A DNA stretch of 17,006 nt from Verrucomicrobia bacterium UBA1263. Its GTDB lineage: Bacteria; Verrucomicrobiota; Verrucomicrobiia; Limisphaerales; UBA1412. The notes beneath the pieces were generated by a model. That model searched no databases. It was not told where the DNA came from and worked only from the letters and a program-made list of their open reading frames with translations. Positions 1 to 9,033 of this stretch are shown here, in pieces (the stretch's first letter is position 1; the number at the start of each line of letters is the position of its first letter). The translations under genes and the position numbers were made by a program. Location of the stretch: the NCBI GenBank assembly GCA_002308515.1, contig DBVN01000002.1:4331-21336 (forward strand), written 5' to 3'.

Positions 1-2677
1 ACCGCCTGAGCAGCCGGCAGCTTCGCCCCAGCCGGATGAAGCGGCGGTTTTCAACGCGGCTGTCGCGGCTTATAATGATAATCTGTATGAACGCGCCTAT
101 AAGGAGTTTGGTGATTTCTGCGCAAAATATCCCCAGTCCACGAACCTGGTCAACGCGACTGTCTATCAGGGATTGTCTCTTTATCGCGATGGCAAGTACA
201 CGGAGATGTTGAATTTTTTCCAGCCGCTGGTGGCGGATACGAACACCACTATTTTGAGCGAGGGGAAAGACCGCTACGGTTTTTGGTCCGGGATGGCCTT
301 TTTCAAATTGGGAGATTATCCGAAAACGGTCAGTCTTTTGGAATCTGTGGTCAGGGATCATCCCAATTCGCCGCTTGTGCCTCAGTCATTTTATTACATG
401 GGAGCGGCATTCAAACGGCTGGGCGCAAATAAAAGGGCAATCGATTTGTTTGAAGATCCTCAGGGATTGTTTCTCAAAATAGCGGAAAAGGATCCCAATA
501 ATGTCAATGTGATCCAGGTGCGTCTTTTGCTGGCGGAAATGCATCTGATCCAGAATGAATTTGCTCAGGCTCAGGCGGTGCTGGACAAGGTGGCGGATAA
601 TAATCTGCCACCGGAATTGCAGTGGCACCGTTTATATTTGCTGACCCGGCTGAGTCTGGCGCAGCAGGATGTCAAAGGCGCCGGTCTGAATGTGACGAAT
701 CTGCTGGTTTTGACGACAAACCTTGGATTGCTCAATTTAGAGTATCAGGGACTGGCATTGCAGGGTGATCTTCTGAAACAGGAAAACCGTATGGAGGAGG
801 CCGCACAGGTCTATGAAAAGAACCTGGCCAACAAATTGATTTCTTTGGATGACCGCTGTATGGCGCTGATGAATACGGTAAGGATCCGGCTGGAACAGAA
901 GAAACAGGATGCCGCCATCAAACTGCTGGAAAATTTTATGCGGGAAACGGACGGCAAGCCCTATAATGATGAGATACTGGTCACGCTGGGGAATCTTTAT
1001 TTACAGAATTATTATCAGGGGACCGCTCCAGTGCGTCTGATCAAGTCCGGCCGCGGTGTGGATAATCCGCAGGTCAGTTCGGCTTTTAACTGCTATACGA
1101 ATTTGATCGGAACCTTTACCAACAGTGTTTATCTGCCCAGGGCTTTTCTGGATCTGGGATTATGCTACTGGGAACTGGGAGATGTAAAGAACGCGCAGAC
1201 CCAGTTTGAAAAAGCGGTGGATCTGCTGCCGGCTTCAGAAGACAACGCTTTGGCACGCGTCAAGCTGTCAGAGCTGCAGTTTTATCGGAAGGATTTTGTG
1301 TCTGTTCTGGGTACATTGGCAGAGTATATGAAGATATACGCGGAAGATCAAAGCATCCCCGCGGAAATTCAGGAGCAGGCTTATCACATCCAGCTTTGTT
1401 CCGCTATCGAACTCGGTGATGAGGAGCTGGCCAGAAAGACCATGAACGCCGTGCGCGAGCGATACCCCAAAGGAGTCTTTACAGAGCGGGATCTGATATG
1501 CTTTGGAAATTTCCTGTGCGACATTGGCAAGCCGGCGGAGGGACGTTTCCAGTTTCAGGAATGTTTAAAGCTTTCGCCGGAAAGTTCTATCCTGCCGGAA
1601 ATATCCTATTCGCAGGCGCGCAGCTGGCTTTATGAGAGAAAGTTTGATGAGGCGATCAGCGCGTATCAAGAGTGGCTGGAGCATAATCCGGAAACATCAC
1701 CCAATTATGTGACGGCGCAGTTTGAGCTGATCTGGTGTTACGCGCAGCGCGGTGACGCGGACGCGTCAAAGAAATTCCAGGACTTTTTAAAAAAATATCC
1801 GGACAGTTCTTATTCCATTCTCGCGCGGAAATGGATCGCGGATGATCATTTCAACAAGCATGAGTTTACCAGCGCGGAATCAGTTTATCAGAGCATCTAC
1901 AGTCAGACCAATGTGCTGGCAGATACGGACAGTTTTGCCCTGAATGCCAGATTGATGGCGGCCCGCACCGCTTTCAACCGCGGCGGTTACAAGGATGCTT
2001 CAGTCTATTTGACACGTCTGATCAATATCCTTCAGGAGAACAAGACCGATCAGGACGATATGCTGGATGAGGCTTTCATCCTGCTGGGTGATTCTTTGTC
2101 GGAACAGGTCAATCTGGAGAAAGATCATCCGAAGCAGCTGGAGCGTTTTGCCGAAGCGATCAACGCGTATTCCAGGGTCAATGAAACGAACCGGTTAGGT
2201 GGTGTGGCGCTGACACGTATCGCGAACTGCCATTTTCAGATGGCAACCGGAGAACCCGTTGATAAGAAACGCATGGAACTGGCACAGCAGTTTTATGAAA
2301 AAGCGATGTCCGCTCCTCTGAACAGCGTGGCGACACGTTTAAAGGCAGAACTGGGTTTGGCGGCTTTGTATCAATACAAGGCGGAACTGACTACACTGGA
2401 GCAGAAGGAGAGAGATAAATCACTGGAAGACGCGCTGGAACATTATCTGAATGTCTTTTACTGGAATGAGAACGGCAACAAAGAATTCGATCTGTTCTGC
2501 ATCCAAAAAGGCGGGATGGAAGCTGGTCGGATCCTGGAAAATCTCGGCCGGTGGAAAGAAGCTGGCGGTGTTTATGAAAGACTTTTGACTTATGTTCCAT
2601 CGCTGCAGCCTTTGCTGAAAAAGAAGATCGCCTACGCGATGGAACAATACCCGAGCGAAAGAAGGGGAAATCCGTAG
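1..2677 (+). CDS. TPR-repeat protein, 5'-truncated by the window edge
   Basis: The reading frame is open from base 2, so the gene begins upstream of the window; 891 residues are visible. The first visible residues form a Pro/Ala/Gln-rich stretch that looks like a linker. The remainder is a solenoid of roughly 34-residue helix-turn-helix units typical of tetratricopeptide repeats, with recurrent pairs such as A..A...FE/YEK and KYP or HPNS caps (for example YKEFGDFCAKYPQS near the start, and units ending in YPDSSYS and NPETSPN). No membrane segment or catalytic motif is visible in this part. Such long TPR proteins act as protein-binding scaffolds, often in the periplasm (BamD, CpoB and YfgM-like), but the N-terminus that would show a signal peptide or anchor is missing. 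The stop codon is 1 nt before aroB, which suggests co-transcription. The TPR nature is secure; the cellular role is unknown. Confidence 0.85.
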   Translation, partial: PPEQPAASPQPDEAAVFNAAVAAYNDNLYERAYKEFGDFCAKYPQSTNLVNATVYQGLSLYRDGKYTEMLNFFQPLVADTNTTILSEGKDRYGFWSGMAFFKLGDYPKTVSLLESVVRDHPNSPLVPQSFYYMGAAFKRLGANKRAIDLFEDPQGLFLKIAEKDPNNVNVIQVRLLLAEMHLIQNEFAQAQAVLDKVADNNLPPELQWHRLYLLTRLSLAQQDVKGAGLNVTNLLVLTTNLGLLNLEYQGLALQGDLLKQENRMEEAAQVYEKNLANKLISLDDRCMALMNTVRIRLEQKKQDAAIKLLENFMRETDGKPYNDEILVTLGNLYLQNYYQGTAPVRLIKSGRGVDNPQVSSAFNCYTNLIGTFTNSVYLPRAFLDLGLCYWELGDVKNAQTQFEKAVDLLPASEDNALARVKLSELQFYRKDFVSVLGTLAEYMKIYAEDQSIPAEIQEQAYHIQLCSAIELGDEELARKTMNAVRERYPKGVFTERDLICFGNFLCDIGKPAEGRFQFQECLKLSPESSILPEISYSQARSWLYERKFDEAISAYQEWLEHNPETSPNYVTAQFELIWCYAQRGDADASKKFQDFLKKYPDSSYSILARKWIADDHFNKHEFTSAESVYQSIYSQTNVLADTDSFALNARLMAARTAFNRGGYKDASVYLTRLINILQENKTDQDDMLDEAFILLGDSLSEQVNLEKDHPKQLERFAEAINAYSRVNETNRLGGVALTRIANCHFQMATGEPVDKKRMELAQQFYEKAMSAPLNSVATRLKAELGLAALYQYKAELTTLEQKERDKSLEDALEHYLNVFYWNENGNKEFDLFCIQKGGMEAGRILENLGRWKEAGGVYERLLTYVPSLQPLLKKKIAYAMEQYPSERRGNP

Positions 2678-2678
2678 T

Positions 2679-3794
2679 ATGAAAACTTTAGAGGTCCATG
2701 TTGATTTGGGTCCCCGATCCTATCCGATTTTTATTGGATCCGGGTTGATAAACCTGGTGGGGAAATACTGCCGCAGCCATACAAAAGGCGGCAGATGTAT
2801 GCTGGTGGGTGATTCTCACACAATACCTCTTTTTGGAAACCGATGCGCCGCGTCACTGAAAAAAGCGTCCTATGCTCTCTCTCAATGGAAATTCCGGGCC
2901 GGAGAAGCGTCCAAGGATCTGAAAACGCTGAGTCGGCTTTATGACGCGCTGGCAAAGGAAGGGATGGAGCGTTCTTCTTTCCTGGCGGCTTTGGGCGGCG
3001 GTGTCGTGGGTGACATGGCCGGGTTCGCGGCGGCAACGTATATGCGCGGCATAGCGTTTGTTCAGGTGCCGACGACTTTGCTCGCGCAGGTGGATAGTTC
3101 GGTAGGCGGCAAGACGGCTGTTAATCTGGCGGCTGGTAAAAATCTGGTCGGCGCTTTTTATCAGCCCAAGTGTGTCCTGTGTGATGTGGACGCGCTCAAG
3201 ACTCTGCCCGCGCGTCAGCTGCGGTGCGGACTTTCCGAAGTCATCAAGTACGGCATCATCCTGGACGCGGACTTTTTCGCCCGGTTGGAAAAACAGGTGG
3301 ATCCCATCATGGCTTGCGAATCGAAAGTGATGGCACAGATCGTCCAGCGCTGCTGTGAACTGAAAGCGCTGGTGACCGGTGAGGATGAACGTGAGTCAGG
3401 CCGCAGAGCTATTTTGAATTTTGGTCATACGCTGGCGCATTCCATTGAAAAGGAATACGGTTACGGGAAACTGACTCACGGGGAGGCTGTCGCGGTGGGA
3501 CAGCTGATCGCGTGCCGTCTGTCGGAAGCGCTGCTGGGGTTCCCGCGAAACGAAACGGAACGTGTCTTTGATCTGTTCCGCCGTGTAAAATTGCCGACGT
3601 ATGTGAGCGCGCCGGATCCGGTCAAGATGATCGCTCGCCTGATAGAAACGACGCATCATGATAAAAAAGCCCAGGGTGGGGAACCTCTCTTTGTACTGGC
3701 AGAGAGGATAGGCGAATGTCATTTTGGCTGTAAAGTGCCGGAATCATTATTGCGGACAGTCCTTAAGGAGTTCGTTAAGCAAGGCAGAAAGTAA
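2679..3794 (+). CDS. aroB: 3-dehydroquinate synthase
   Basis: A 371-residue protein of normal length for AroB, which converts DAHP to 3-dehydroquinate using NAD and a divalent metal (step 2 of the shikimate pathway, cytoplasmic). Visible family motifs are the glycine-rich GGGVVGDMAGF (residues 106-116) and PTTLLAQVDSSVGGKTAVN (131-149), which bind NAD and substrate, followed by GKN (153-155). The metal ligands are Glu187 in SEVIKYG, His250 in NFGHT and His267 in HGEAV. All expected catalytic positions that can be checked by eye are intact. The ATG is preceded by an AGGGG-type ribosome site inside the 3' end of the TPR gene, and the gap to that gene is 1 nt. cimA follows after 4 nt. The three genes are therefore likely co-transcribed. 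Confidence 0.96.
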   Translation: MKTLEVHVDLGPRSYPIFIGSGLINLVGKYCRSHTKGGRCMLVGDSHTIPLFGNRCAASLKKASYALSQWKFRAGEASKDLKTLSRLYDALAKEGMERSSFLAALGGGVVGDMAGFAAATYMRGIAFVQVPTTLLAQVDSSVGGKTAVNLAAGKNLVGAFYQPKCVLCDVDALKTLPARQLRCGLSEVIKYGIILDADFFARLEKQVDPIMACESKVMAQIVQRCCELKALVTGEDERESGRRAILNFGHTLAHSIEKEYGYGKLTHGEAVAVGQLIACRLSEALLGFPRNETERVFDLFRRVKLPTYVSAPDPVKMIARLIETTHHDKKAQGGEPLFVLAERIGECHFGCKVPESLLRTVLKEFVKQGRK

Positions 3795-3798
3795 GATC

Positions 3799-5373
3799 AT
3801 GGACGACAAAATAAAAATATATGATACCACGCTCCGTGACGGCTGTCAGGGAGAGGGGATCTCTTTTTCCGTCAATGACAAGCTGCGCATCATGGAAAAA
3901 CTGGACGCGTTTGGAGTCCATTTCATTGAAGGCGGCTGGCCCGGATCGAATCCGAAAGATTTTGAGTTTTTCAAGAAGATCAAAGGATACCGTTTCAAAA
4001 ATTCGGTGATCACGGCCTTTGGTTCCACCCGGCGCAAGAAGACCGCTGTGGAACAGGATGAGCAGATCCGTCTGCTGCTGGAAGCGAAGACCCCGGTCGT
4101 GACGATCGTGGGCAAGTCGTGGCTACTGCATGTCAAGGAAGTCCTGAAGACGACCCCGGCTGAGAATTTGAACATGATCCGTGACACTATCGCTTATTTG
4201 AAGAAAAAGGGACGCAAGGTGTTTTTTGACGCGGAACAGGCTTTTGACGGCTACAAAGATGATCCGGATTACGCACTGGCCGTTTTCAAAACCGCCGCGG
4301 ATGCCGGAGCGGACTGGGTGACTCTGTGCGATACGAACGGAGGTTGTCTGCCATCTGAGATCGGTCAGATCATTGCCAAAGTCGCGTCCCATCTGCCGAA
4401 AACGCCGCTGGGCATCCATACGCATAATGACGTGGAGCTGGCGGTCGCTGGTGCGCTGACCGCTGTGGAGAATGGCGCGCGGATGGTGCAGGGAACTATC
4501 AACGGGTACGGTGAACGTGCCGGAAATTGTAATTTGACCAGTGTTATCCCGGCGCTGGTATTTATGATGAAGCGCCGTGTGATTCCTGAAAGTTCTTTGC
4601 GCAAGCTGAAAGAGCTTTCTCTGTTTGTGGATGATATCGCTAATATGCGTCCCAATCCGCATCAGCCGTGGGTGGGAGCCAGTGCTTTCGCGCACAAGGG
4701 CGGTCTGCATGTTGACGCTGTGAGGAAGCTGGCCTGTACCTGTGAGCATATCGATCCGGCCAAAGTGGGAAACCGCCGTCGTGTGCTGGTGAGTGATCTT
4801 TCCGGTAAAAGCAATATCGCGCTGAAGGCGCGCGAGCTGGGGATAGCTCTGAATGATTCGGCTCCGGAGCTGAAGGGTATCCTTTCCCGTGTGAAGCAGA
4901 TGGAGAATCTGGGCTACGAGTTCGAGTCCGCGGAAGCGTCACTGATTTTGCTTATCCACAAAGCGTTCAAAAAAGTGGAACCGCTTTTTGAAGTGGTTTC
5001 CTATCATGCTTCCATGCGTTCTGACGGACGAGGCAGTGTGTGCGAGGCGACTATCAAAGTGAAGGTGGGCGACCGTATCGGGCATACGGTGGCTGATGGC
5101 GAAGGTCCCGTGAACGCGCTGGACGGTGCTTTGCGGACGGCTCTGCTGGATTTCTATCCGAATTTGAAAGCGATGAAGCTCCAGGATTACAAGGTGCGTA
5201 TTCTGGAAAGCTCACAGGGAACAGCGGCTCAGACCCGTGTCCTGATCGACTCCACGGATGGTGTCCATACCTGGGGTACGGTCGGTGTCAGCGAGAATAT
5301 CATCGAAGCCAGTTTGCAGGCTCTGGTGGACAGTATCGAATACTGGCTCCTTCAGCAAAAGGGGATCCTTTAA
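3799..5373 (+). CDS. cimA: (R)-citramalate synthase
   Basis: A 524-residue enzyme of the isopropylmalate/citramalate synthase family. The N-terminal HMGL-like TIM barrel carries YDTTLRDG (residues 8-15, with Arg13 and metal-binding Asp14), GIHTHND (205-211, metal ligands His207 and His209) and GTINGYGERAGNCNL (232-246). The DAEQAFDGYKDDPDYAL segment is typical of the long CimA type (TIGR00977-like) rather than ordinary LeuA. From about residue 390 a C-terminal LeuA-type regulatory domain follows, where isoleucine is expected to bind. The enzyme condenses pyruvate and acetyl-CoA to (R)-citramalate, giving a threonine-independent route to 2-oxobutyrate and isoleucine. The ATG at 3799, 4 nt after aroB, is preferred because homologues begin at this point; the frame stays open further upstream only within aroB. 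Substrate choice between pyruvate and 2-oxoisovalerate is inferred from subfamily resemblance. Confidence 0.9.
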   Translation: MDDKIKIYDTTLRDGCQGEGISFSVNDKLRIMEKLDAFGVHFIEGGWPGSNPKDFEFFKKIKGYRFKNSVITAFGSTRRKKTAVEQDEQIRLLLEAKTPVVTIVGKSWLLHVKEVLKTTPAENLNMIRDTIAYLKKKGRKVFFDAEQAFDGYKDDPDYALAVFKTAADAGADWVTLCDTNGGCLPSEIGQIIAKVASHLPKTPLGIHTHNDVELAVAGALTAVENGARMVQGTINGYGERAGNCNLTSVIPALVFMMKRRVIPESSLRKLKELSLFVDDIANMRPNPHQPWVGASAFAHKGGLHVDAVRKLACTCEHIDPAKVGNRRRVLVSDLSGKSNIALKARELGIALNDSAPELKGILSRVKQMENLGYEFESAEASLILLIHKAFKKVEPLFEVVSYHASMRSDGRGSVCEATIKVKVGDRIGHTVADGEGPVNALDGALRTALLDFYPNLKAMKLQDYKVRILESSQGTAAQTRVLIDSTDGVHTWGTVGVSENIIEASLQALVDSIEYWLLQQKGIL

Positions 5374-5384
5374 CCGAAGCTCGT

Positions 5385-5930
5385 TTACAGGTTAGGCGGC
5401 AGCTTGTCCAGCATCAGTTCGCGGTAGTTCATCTGTTTGCCGTTGGCGGCAAATCTCCCGTCGCCGAAAGCATGGAACATTTTAGAGCGTTCCATTTTTT
5501 TACTTTCCCAGACCTTGTTCACCTGCAGGATGACGAGGTTATAGTTTTCCAGATGATCTATCACGGAGCATTCCAGATTCGCGGAGCATCCGCCGATCAG
5601 CGGGGCTTTGACAGTAGAGGCCGGAAGCGCGGTCAGCCCGAATTTTTTGAATTTATCCACTTTGCGTCCGCTGATATCGCCAACGCGGATCACGGTTTCC
5701 GCCATGCTGGCCGGAGGAATGGCAACGACACATTCACGGCTTTTCATCAGGACATCGAAAGTATGGTTCCAGGATCCAGTGCAGAGGGCTATACGCTGGG
5801 CAAAATCCAGCGCGATCGTCCAGGAGATCGTCATGACATGGTTCCGCTTTCCGTCAAAGGCGCTGACCAGTGTCACCGGGCCGGGTTCGATCCAGAGTAA
5901 AGCGCGTTCAATATCCACTTCTTTGAACAT
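5385..5930 (-). CDS. Flavin reductase-like FMN-binding split-barrel protein
   Basis: A 181-residue protein resembling the flavin-reductase-like domain family (flavoredoxin type). The N-terminal pattern PGPVTLVSAFDGKRNHVMTIS, then IALCTGSWNHTFDVL and ECVVAIPP, matches the usual split-barrel order: a first strand, a MT.SW segment near the flavin, and a strand ending in V.IP. The later ISGRKVDKFKKFGL and LECSVIDHLENYNLVILQV segments also fit. Family members bind FMN and reduce flavins, metals or unknown acceptors; the substrate here is unknown. The ATG at 5930 was chosen; an in-frame GTG two codons upstream (5936) is an alternative, and neither has a strong ribosome site. The gene converges on cimA with only 11 nt between stops and no visible terminator, and it diverges from the GH97 gene over about 90 nt. 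No other redox gene is adjacent. Confidence 0.8.
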   Translation of the reverse strand: MFKEVDIERALLWIEPGPVTLVSAFDGKRNHVMTISWTIALDFAQRIALCTGSWNHTFDVLMKSRECVVAIPPASMAETVIRVGDISGRKVDKFKKFGLTALPASTVKAPLIGGCSANLECSVIDHLENYNLVILQVNKVWESKKMERSKMFHAFGDGRFAANGKQMNYRELMLDKLPPNL

Positions 5931-6023
5931 GCCCACAGCTTAAAGCAATGCCGGCCGCTCCTCAAGTTCTAACCGTGAAATATCAGTGTGGACTTTTGAG
6001 AAAGTCGGAGGTATCATTCAAAC

Positions 6024-8060
6024 ATGATGTGCGTTTTGACAGGAATCGAACGTTGGGCCGTGAAAAGTTTTTATCTGCCTTTTTGCGCGGCGGCTTTGTT
6101 GATTTGCGGCGGGAATGCCGTGAACGCTGAGGAATCTCTTTCTCTGAAATCGCCTGACGGGAGATTTGAAGTCAGGGTCCAGCTGGGTGAGGATCTCAGC
6201 TATTCCGTTTTATGGTCAGGCCAGACGGTTGTTACCCCTTCTTATATAGGGATGGAGCTGGCCGATGGCACTGTTCTGGGCAAAGCGCCTGAGCTGGCAG
6301 CGCGGACGACCTCTTCCATGCGCGAGACGATCAAAGCGCCGCTTTACCGTTTCAGTGAATTCAATACGGCTTATCAGGAGCTGGATCTCCGCATGAAAGG
6401 GAATTACGGAGTCATCTTCCGCGCTTATAATGAAGGAGTTGCGTATCGGATTTATACACAATTCGATTCCAATATCGAAATCAAAAATGAACGCGCCGAG
6501 TTCAATTTCCCCGAAGACTGGACGGTCTGGATCGCCTATTCCACGAATCAGAAGGATCCGTTTGCCACATCCTTTGAAAATCTGTACGCTACCGAGCCTC
6601 TTTCCAAAGTGAACCGGAAGACGTTAGCATTTACCCCGACGACGCTGGATCTGGGCGGCGGACGTAAATTGACTCTGGCGGAATCCGACCTGGAATCGTA
6701 TCCGGGGATGTTCCTCAAGGCAACGGAAGGGACGGGGTTCACCGGGGTTTTCGCTCCCGTTCCTGTGAAGCTGGAAGCCGATCCCTCTGCCAAGCAGGAG
6801 AAAGTAAAGGAATATGGTAATGTGATCGCCCGCACTCAGGGCAAGCGGACTTTCCCGTGGAGAGTGATACTGATGACCGAATCCGATAAGGAGCTGCCGG
6901 CCAGCAAGCTGCTGTACGCCTTGGCATCACCCAGCCGGATAGAAGATACCTCCTGGATCCGTGCCGGCAAATCGACTTGGGACTGGTGGAATGAATGGGG
7001 CGTTTACAATGTGGATTTCAAGGTCGGAGCCAATACTCAGACATATAAATACTATATTGATTTTGCCGCCAGGTACGGTCTGGAATATATGACCTTGGAT
7101 GCCAGCTGGTATCATCTGCAAAACGGCAACATGATGAATACGACCGAATGGGTGGATATGCCCGCGGTCGCCGCCTATGCCAAAGAAAGAGGCGTGGGAC
7201 TGGTCCTGTGGACGACATTTTCAGTGCTGGATCATCAGCTGGAGGAGGCTTGCAAATACTATTCCTCTCTGGGGATCAAGGGGTTCAAAGTGGACTTTCT
7301 GGAACGTGATGACCAACTGGCGGTAGAACAGGCTTACCGTATCGCCGAGACCGCGGCCCGGTATCACCTGATCCTGGATTATCACGGGTTCTATAAGCCG
7401 ACCGGGCTGAACCGCACCTGGCCGAATGTGGTCAATTTTGAGGGCGTTTACGGATTGGAAAACACCAAGTGGATGGATCCCGATGTTGATCTGCCCAAGT
7501 ATGATGTGACGATGCCTTTTATGAGGATGATGGCCGGTCCCGTGGATTACACTCCCGGCGCGATGCGGAATGCCATCCGTTCCAATTTCAAATCCATCTA
7601 CAAGGAACCGATGAGTCAGGGAACACGCTGTCATCAGCTGGCGGAGTATATCGTGTTCGACGCTCCGTTCGCGATGCTGTGCGATACGCCGGTTTTGTAT
7701 GAACAGGAGCCGGAATACACTCGTTTTCTGGCATCTATTCCGGTGGACCCCGATGAGACACGGATCCTGAGCGCGGATCTGGGCGGCCATATCGTCACGG
7801 CTCGCAGGAAAGGGGATGCCTGGTTCGTGGGCGGACTGACAGGCTGGAACGCGAAACAGGTGGATATCCCGTTTTCATTCCTGAAGAAGGGCCAAGTCTA
7901 TCAGGCTGTTCTGTATAAAGATGGTGTGAATTCGGAAAGGCGCGGCGCTGACTACGCGGTGGACCGCTTTATGGTCAATTCCGCTGACACTCGGTCTGTG
8001 AGGATGAGTTCCGGCGGCGGTTTTGCTTTGCGGCTCACTCCGGTAGATTGCAATGAGTAG
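6024..8060 (+). CDS. Secreted glycoside hydrolase family 97 alpha-glycosidase, retaining type
   Basis: A 678-residue protein with GH97 architecture: N-terminal beta-sandwich (about 38-300), catalytic TIM barrel (about 310-580) and a C-terminal beta domain (about 585-675). The N-terminus has a hydrophobic export segment ending in VNA/EE near residue 35. GH97 contains inverting alpha-glucosidases (SusB) and retaining alpha-galactosidases (BtGH97b). This protein has Asp424 in GFKVDF, where retaining members carry the nucleophile, and Glu473 in NFEGVYGLEN as the likely acid/base. It is therefore predicted to be a retaining alpha-galactosidase-like enzyme acting on exported substrates; linkage specificity is unproven. 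The start at 6024 follows a GGAGG at 6007-6011; an ATG at 6027 and a GTG at 6060 (which gives a tidier 24-residue signal peptide) are alternatives. It overlaps the next gene by 8 bp, so the two are probably translationally coupled. Confidence 0.9.
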   Translation: MMCVLTGIERWAVKSFYLPFCAAALLICGGNAVNAEESLSLKSPDGRFEVRVQLGEDLSYSVLWSGQTVVTPSYIGMELADGTVLGKAPELAARTTSSMRETIKAPLYRFSEFNTAYQELDLRMKGNYGVIFRAYNEGVAYRIYTQFDSNIEIKNERAEFNFPEDWTVWIAYSTNQKDPFATSFENLYATEPLSKVNRKTLAFTPTTLDLGGGRKLTLAESDLESYPGMFLKATEGTGFTGVFAPVPVKLEADPSAKQEKVKEYGNVIARTQGKRTFPWRVILMTESDKELPASKLLYALASPSRIEDTSWIRAGKSTWDWWNEWGVYNVDFKVGANTQTYKYYIDFAARYGLEYMTLDASWYHLQNGNMMNTTEWVDMPAVAAYAKERGVGLVLWTTFSVLDHQLEEACKYYSSLGIKGFKVDFLERDDQLAVEQAYRIAETAARYHLILDYHGFYKPTGLNRTWPNVVNFEGVYGLENTKWMDPDVDLPKYDVTMPFMRMMAGPVDYTPGAMRNAIRSNFKSIYKEPMSQGTRCHQLAEYIVFDAPFAMLCDTPVLYEQEPEYTRFLASIPVDPDETRILSADLGGHIVTARRKGDAWFVGGLTGWNAKQVDIPFSFLKKGQVYQAVLYKDGVNSERRGADYAVDRFMVNSADTRSVRMSSGGGFALRLTPVDCNE

Positions 8061-8871
8061 TTCTTCTAAAAATATCCGTTTGGTTCTGGCTTTGAACGTG
8101 TTCTGGTACACGTTCATGATCCTGCTGGGCTGGGTGCTGCACCGCAATGAAGTGGTGGGGTATGTTTTCCCCCTGATCATTCTGACTCTGCTGGGCGGAG
8201 CCTTTCTGGGGATCTGGATGTTCAACTGCCTGAAACGAAGCGCATTGCCTGTTTCTGTCAAAGAAGATTGGTTCCGCGCCGGTTCTTTTATCGAGGCTTT
8301 GCGCTCGGATGTCCGTCTGGTCGTGGCCAGGGTCAGTCTGTGTGTGGTCGAGGAATGGAAGATCTCCCGTGGATTGCCGCTTCCTCCCGTCTTGTCCGAG
8401 ATGCCTTTCTTCAATATCCTGTCGCGGATGCGGGATGAGACGACCCTGCGCATGGTGGCCCGCGATAACCGGGTGCAGTATTATCTGCCTATGGATAAAC
8501 TGCTCGCAGAGAATGTCCATTGGGACGCGGCGACCGGCAGGCTGACTCTTTATGTGCCGGATCTCCAGCTGGATGAAGAGCTGGTGGAGGTACAGACCGA
8601 TCCTTCTAAGATATGGATCATGACGGAGAAGGGATTTTATGACCGGATGACTGACTGGTTCAGCGGTGAAACCTTTCGGAATCAGGAACTCATGCGGGGC
8701 AAACTCCGTGACCTGGTTGTGAAGGAGGCTCGTTCGGCGGAGAATCTGGCTCTGGCCCGCGGGAACGCGGCTCAGGAATTGAAGCTGTTCGTCAAAGCCT
8801 TGGCCGAACGGACGGGTGAGGCTCATGTGGAGGATGTCGAAGTCCATTTCGGAGAAAAAATACTTAACTAA
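8053..8871 (+). CDS. Membrane-anchored DUF4230-like protein
   Basis: A 272-residue protein with two N-terminal hydrophobic segments (about residues 8-27 and 34-56). The soluble part reads like DUF4230: a strand-rich region with L.MVARDNRVQYYLPMDKL, then GRLTLYVPDLQLDEELVEVQTDPSKIWIMTEKGFYDRM, and a long Ala-rich C-terminal helix (KEARSAENLALARGNAAQELKLFVKALAER) ending in a short strand. DUF4230 has no established function; the shape suggests an envelope-associated, band-7-like helix-plus-sheet protein, which is inference. The ATG lies inside the last codons of the GH97 gene (8-bp overlap). No terminator follows; a short AAAGTA/TACTTT palindrome at 8871-8883 is too weak to count. The family assignment is by eye. 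Confidence 0.65.
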   Translation: MSSSSKNIRLVLALNVFWYTFMILLGWVLHRNEVVGYVFPLIILTLLGGAFLGIWMFNCLKRSALPVSVKEDWFRAGSFIEALRSDVRLVVARVSLCVVEEWKISRGLPLPPVLSEMPFFNILSRMRDETTLRMVARDNRVQYYLPMDKLLAENVHWDAATGRLTLYVPDLQLDEELVEVQTDPSKIWIMTEKGFYDRMTDWFSGETFRNQELMRGKLRDLVVKEARSAENLALARGNAAQELKLFVKALAERTGEAHVEDVEVHFGEKILN

Positions 8872-8915
8872 AAGTAATACTTTCTCTTGATTTTTAAGAA
8901 GTTGCAAATTTTTTC

Positions 8916-8945
8916 TCGACAATCGCGTTTGCAAAGTCGTAAAGT
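8916..8945 (+). promoter_or_regulatory. Weak candidate promoter for the membrane fusion protein gene
   Basis: The 162-nt spacer between the DUF4230-like gene and the membrane fusion gene contains TCGACA (8916-8921) and TAAAGT (8940-8945) separated by 18 nt, a partial sigma-70-like match. A second possible pair is TTGCAA (8929-8934) and TGTAAT (8954-8959), with a long 19-nt spacer. Neither is strong and they cannot both be used in the same way. The spacer is more AT-rich than the flanking genes, as expected of a promoter region. Confidence 0.25.
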
Positions 8946-8978
8946 AGCCCTCGTGTAATTGCTAAAGCGGAGGCTTTC

Positions 8979-9005
8979 ATGCAATGGCACATTATTTGCT
9001 CTTAA
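8979..9005 (+). CDS. Possible 8-codon leader peptide ORF
   Basis: A GGAGG at 8969-8973, 5 nt before an ATG, precedes an eight-codon ORF reading MQWHIICS and ending in TAA. The ribosome site is better placed than the one used by the membrane fusion gene that starts 28 nt after this stop. The peptide contains Trp and His but no run of a single amino acid, so no classical attenuation logic is evident. It could be a translated leader, or a ribosome site that only affects mRNA stability or folding. It may also be chance. Confidence 0.25.
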   Translation: MQWHIICS

Positions 9006-9033
9006 ATAAACAAGTTAGGAGTAACTTTTTGAA

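Noticed and set aside
5374..5384. Shared bidirectional terminator between cimA and the convergent flavin-reductase-like gene
   Set aside because: Only 11 nt separate the two stop codons and no stem-loop is visible there.
5948..6130. 60-codon + strand ORF before the GH97 gene
   Set aside because: It runs in another frame across the GH97 start and signal peptide, has no good ribosome site and shows no recognisable content.
8871..8883. AAAGTA/TACTTT palindrome as a terminator of the DUF4230-like gene
   Set aside because: It has a 1-nt loop, weak pairs and no following T-run beyond the stem.
8035..8934. 299-codon - strand ORF over the DUF4230-like gene
   Set aside because: It is His/Gln-rich without recognisable structure and lies antisense to a gene with membrane segments, domain order and overlap coupling.
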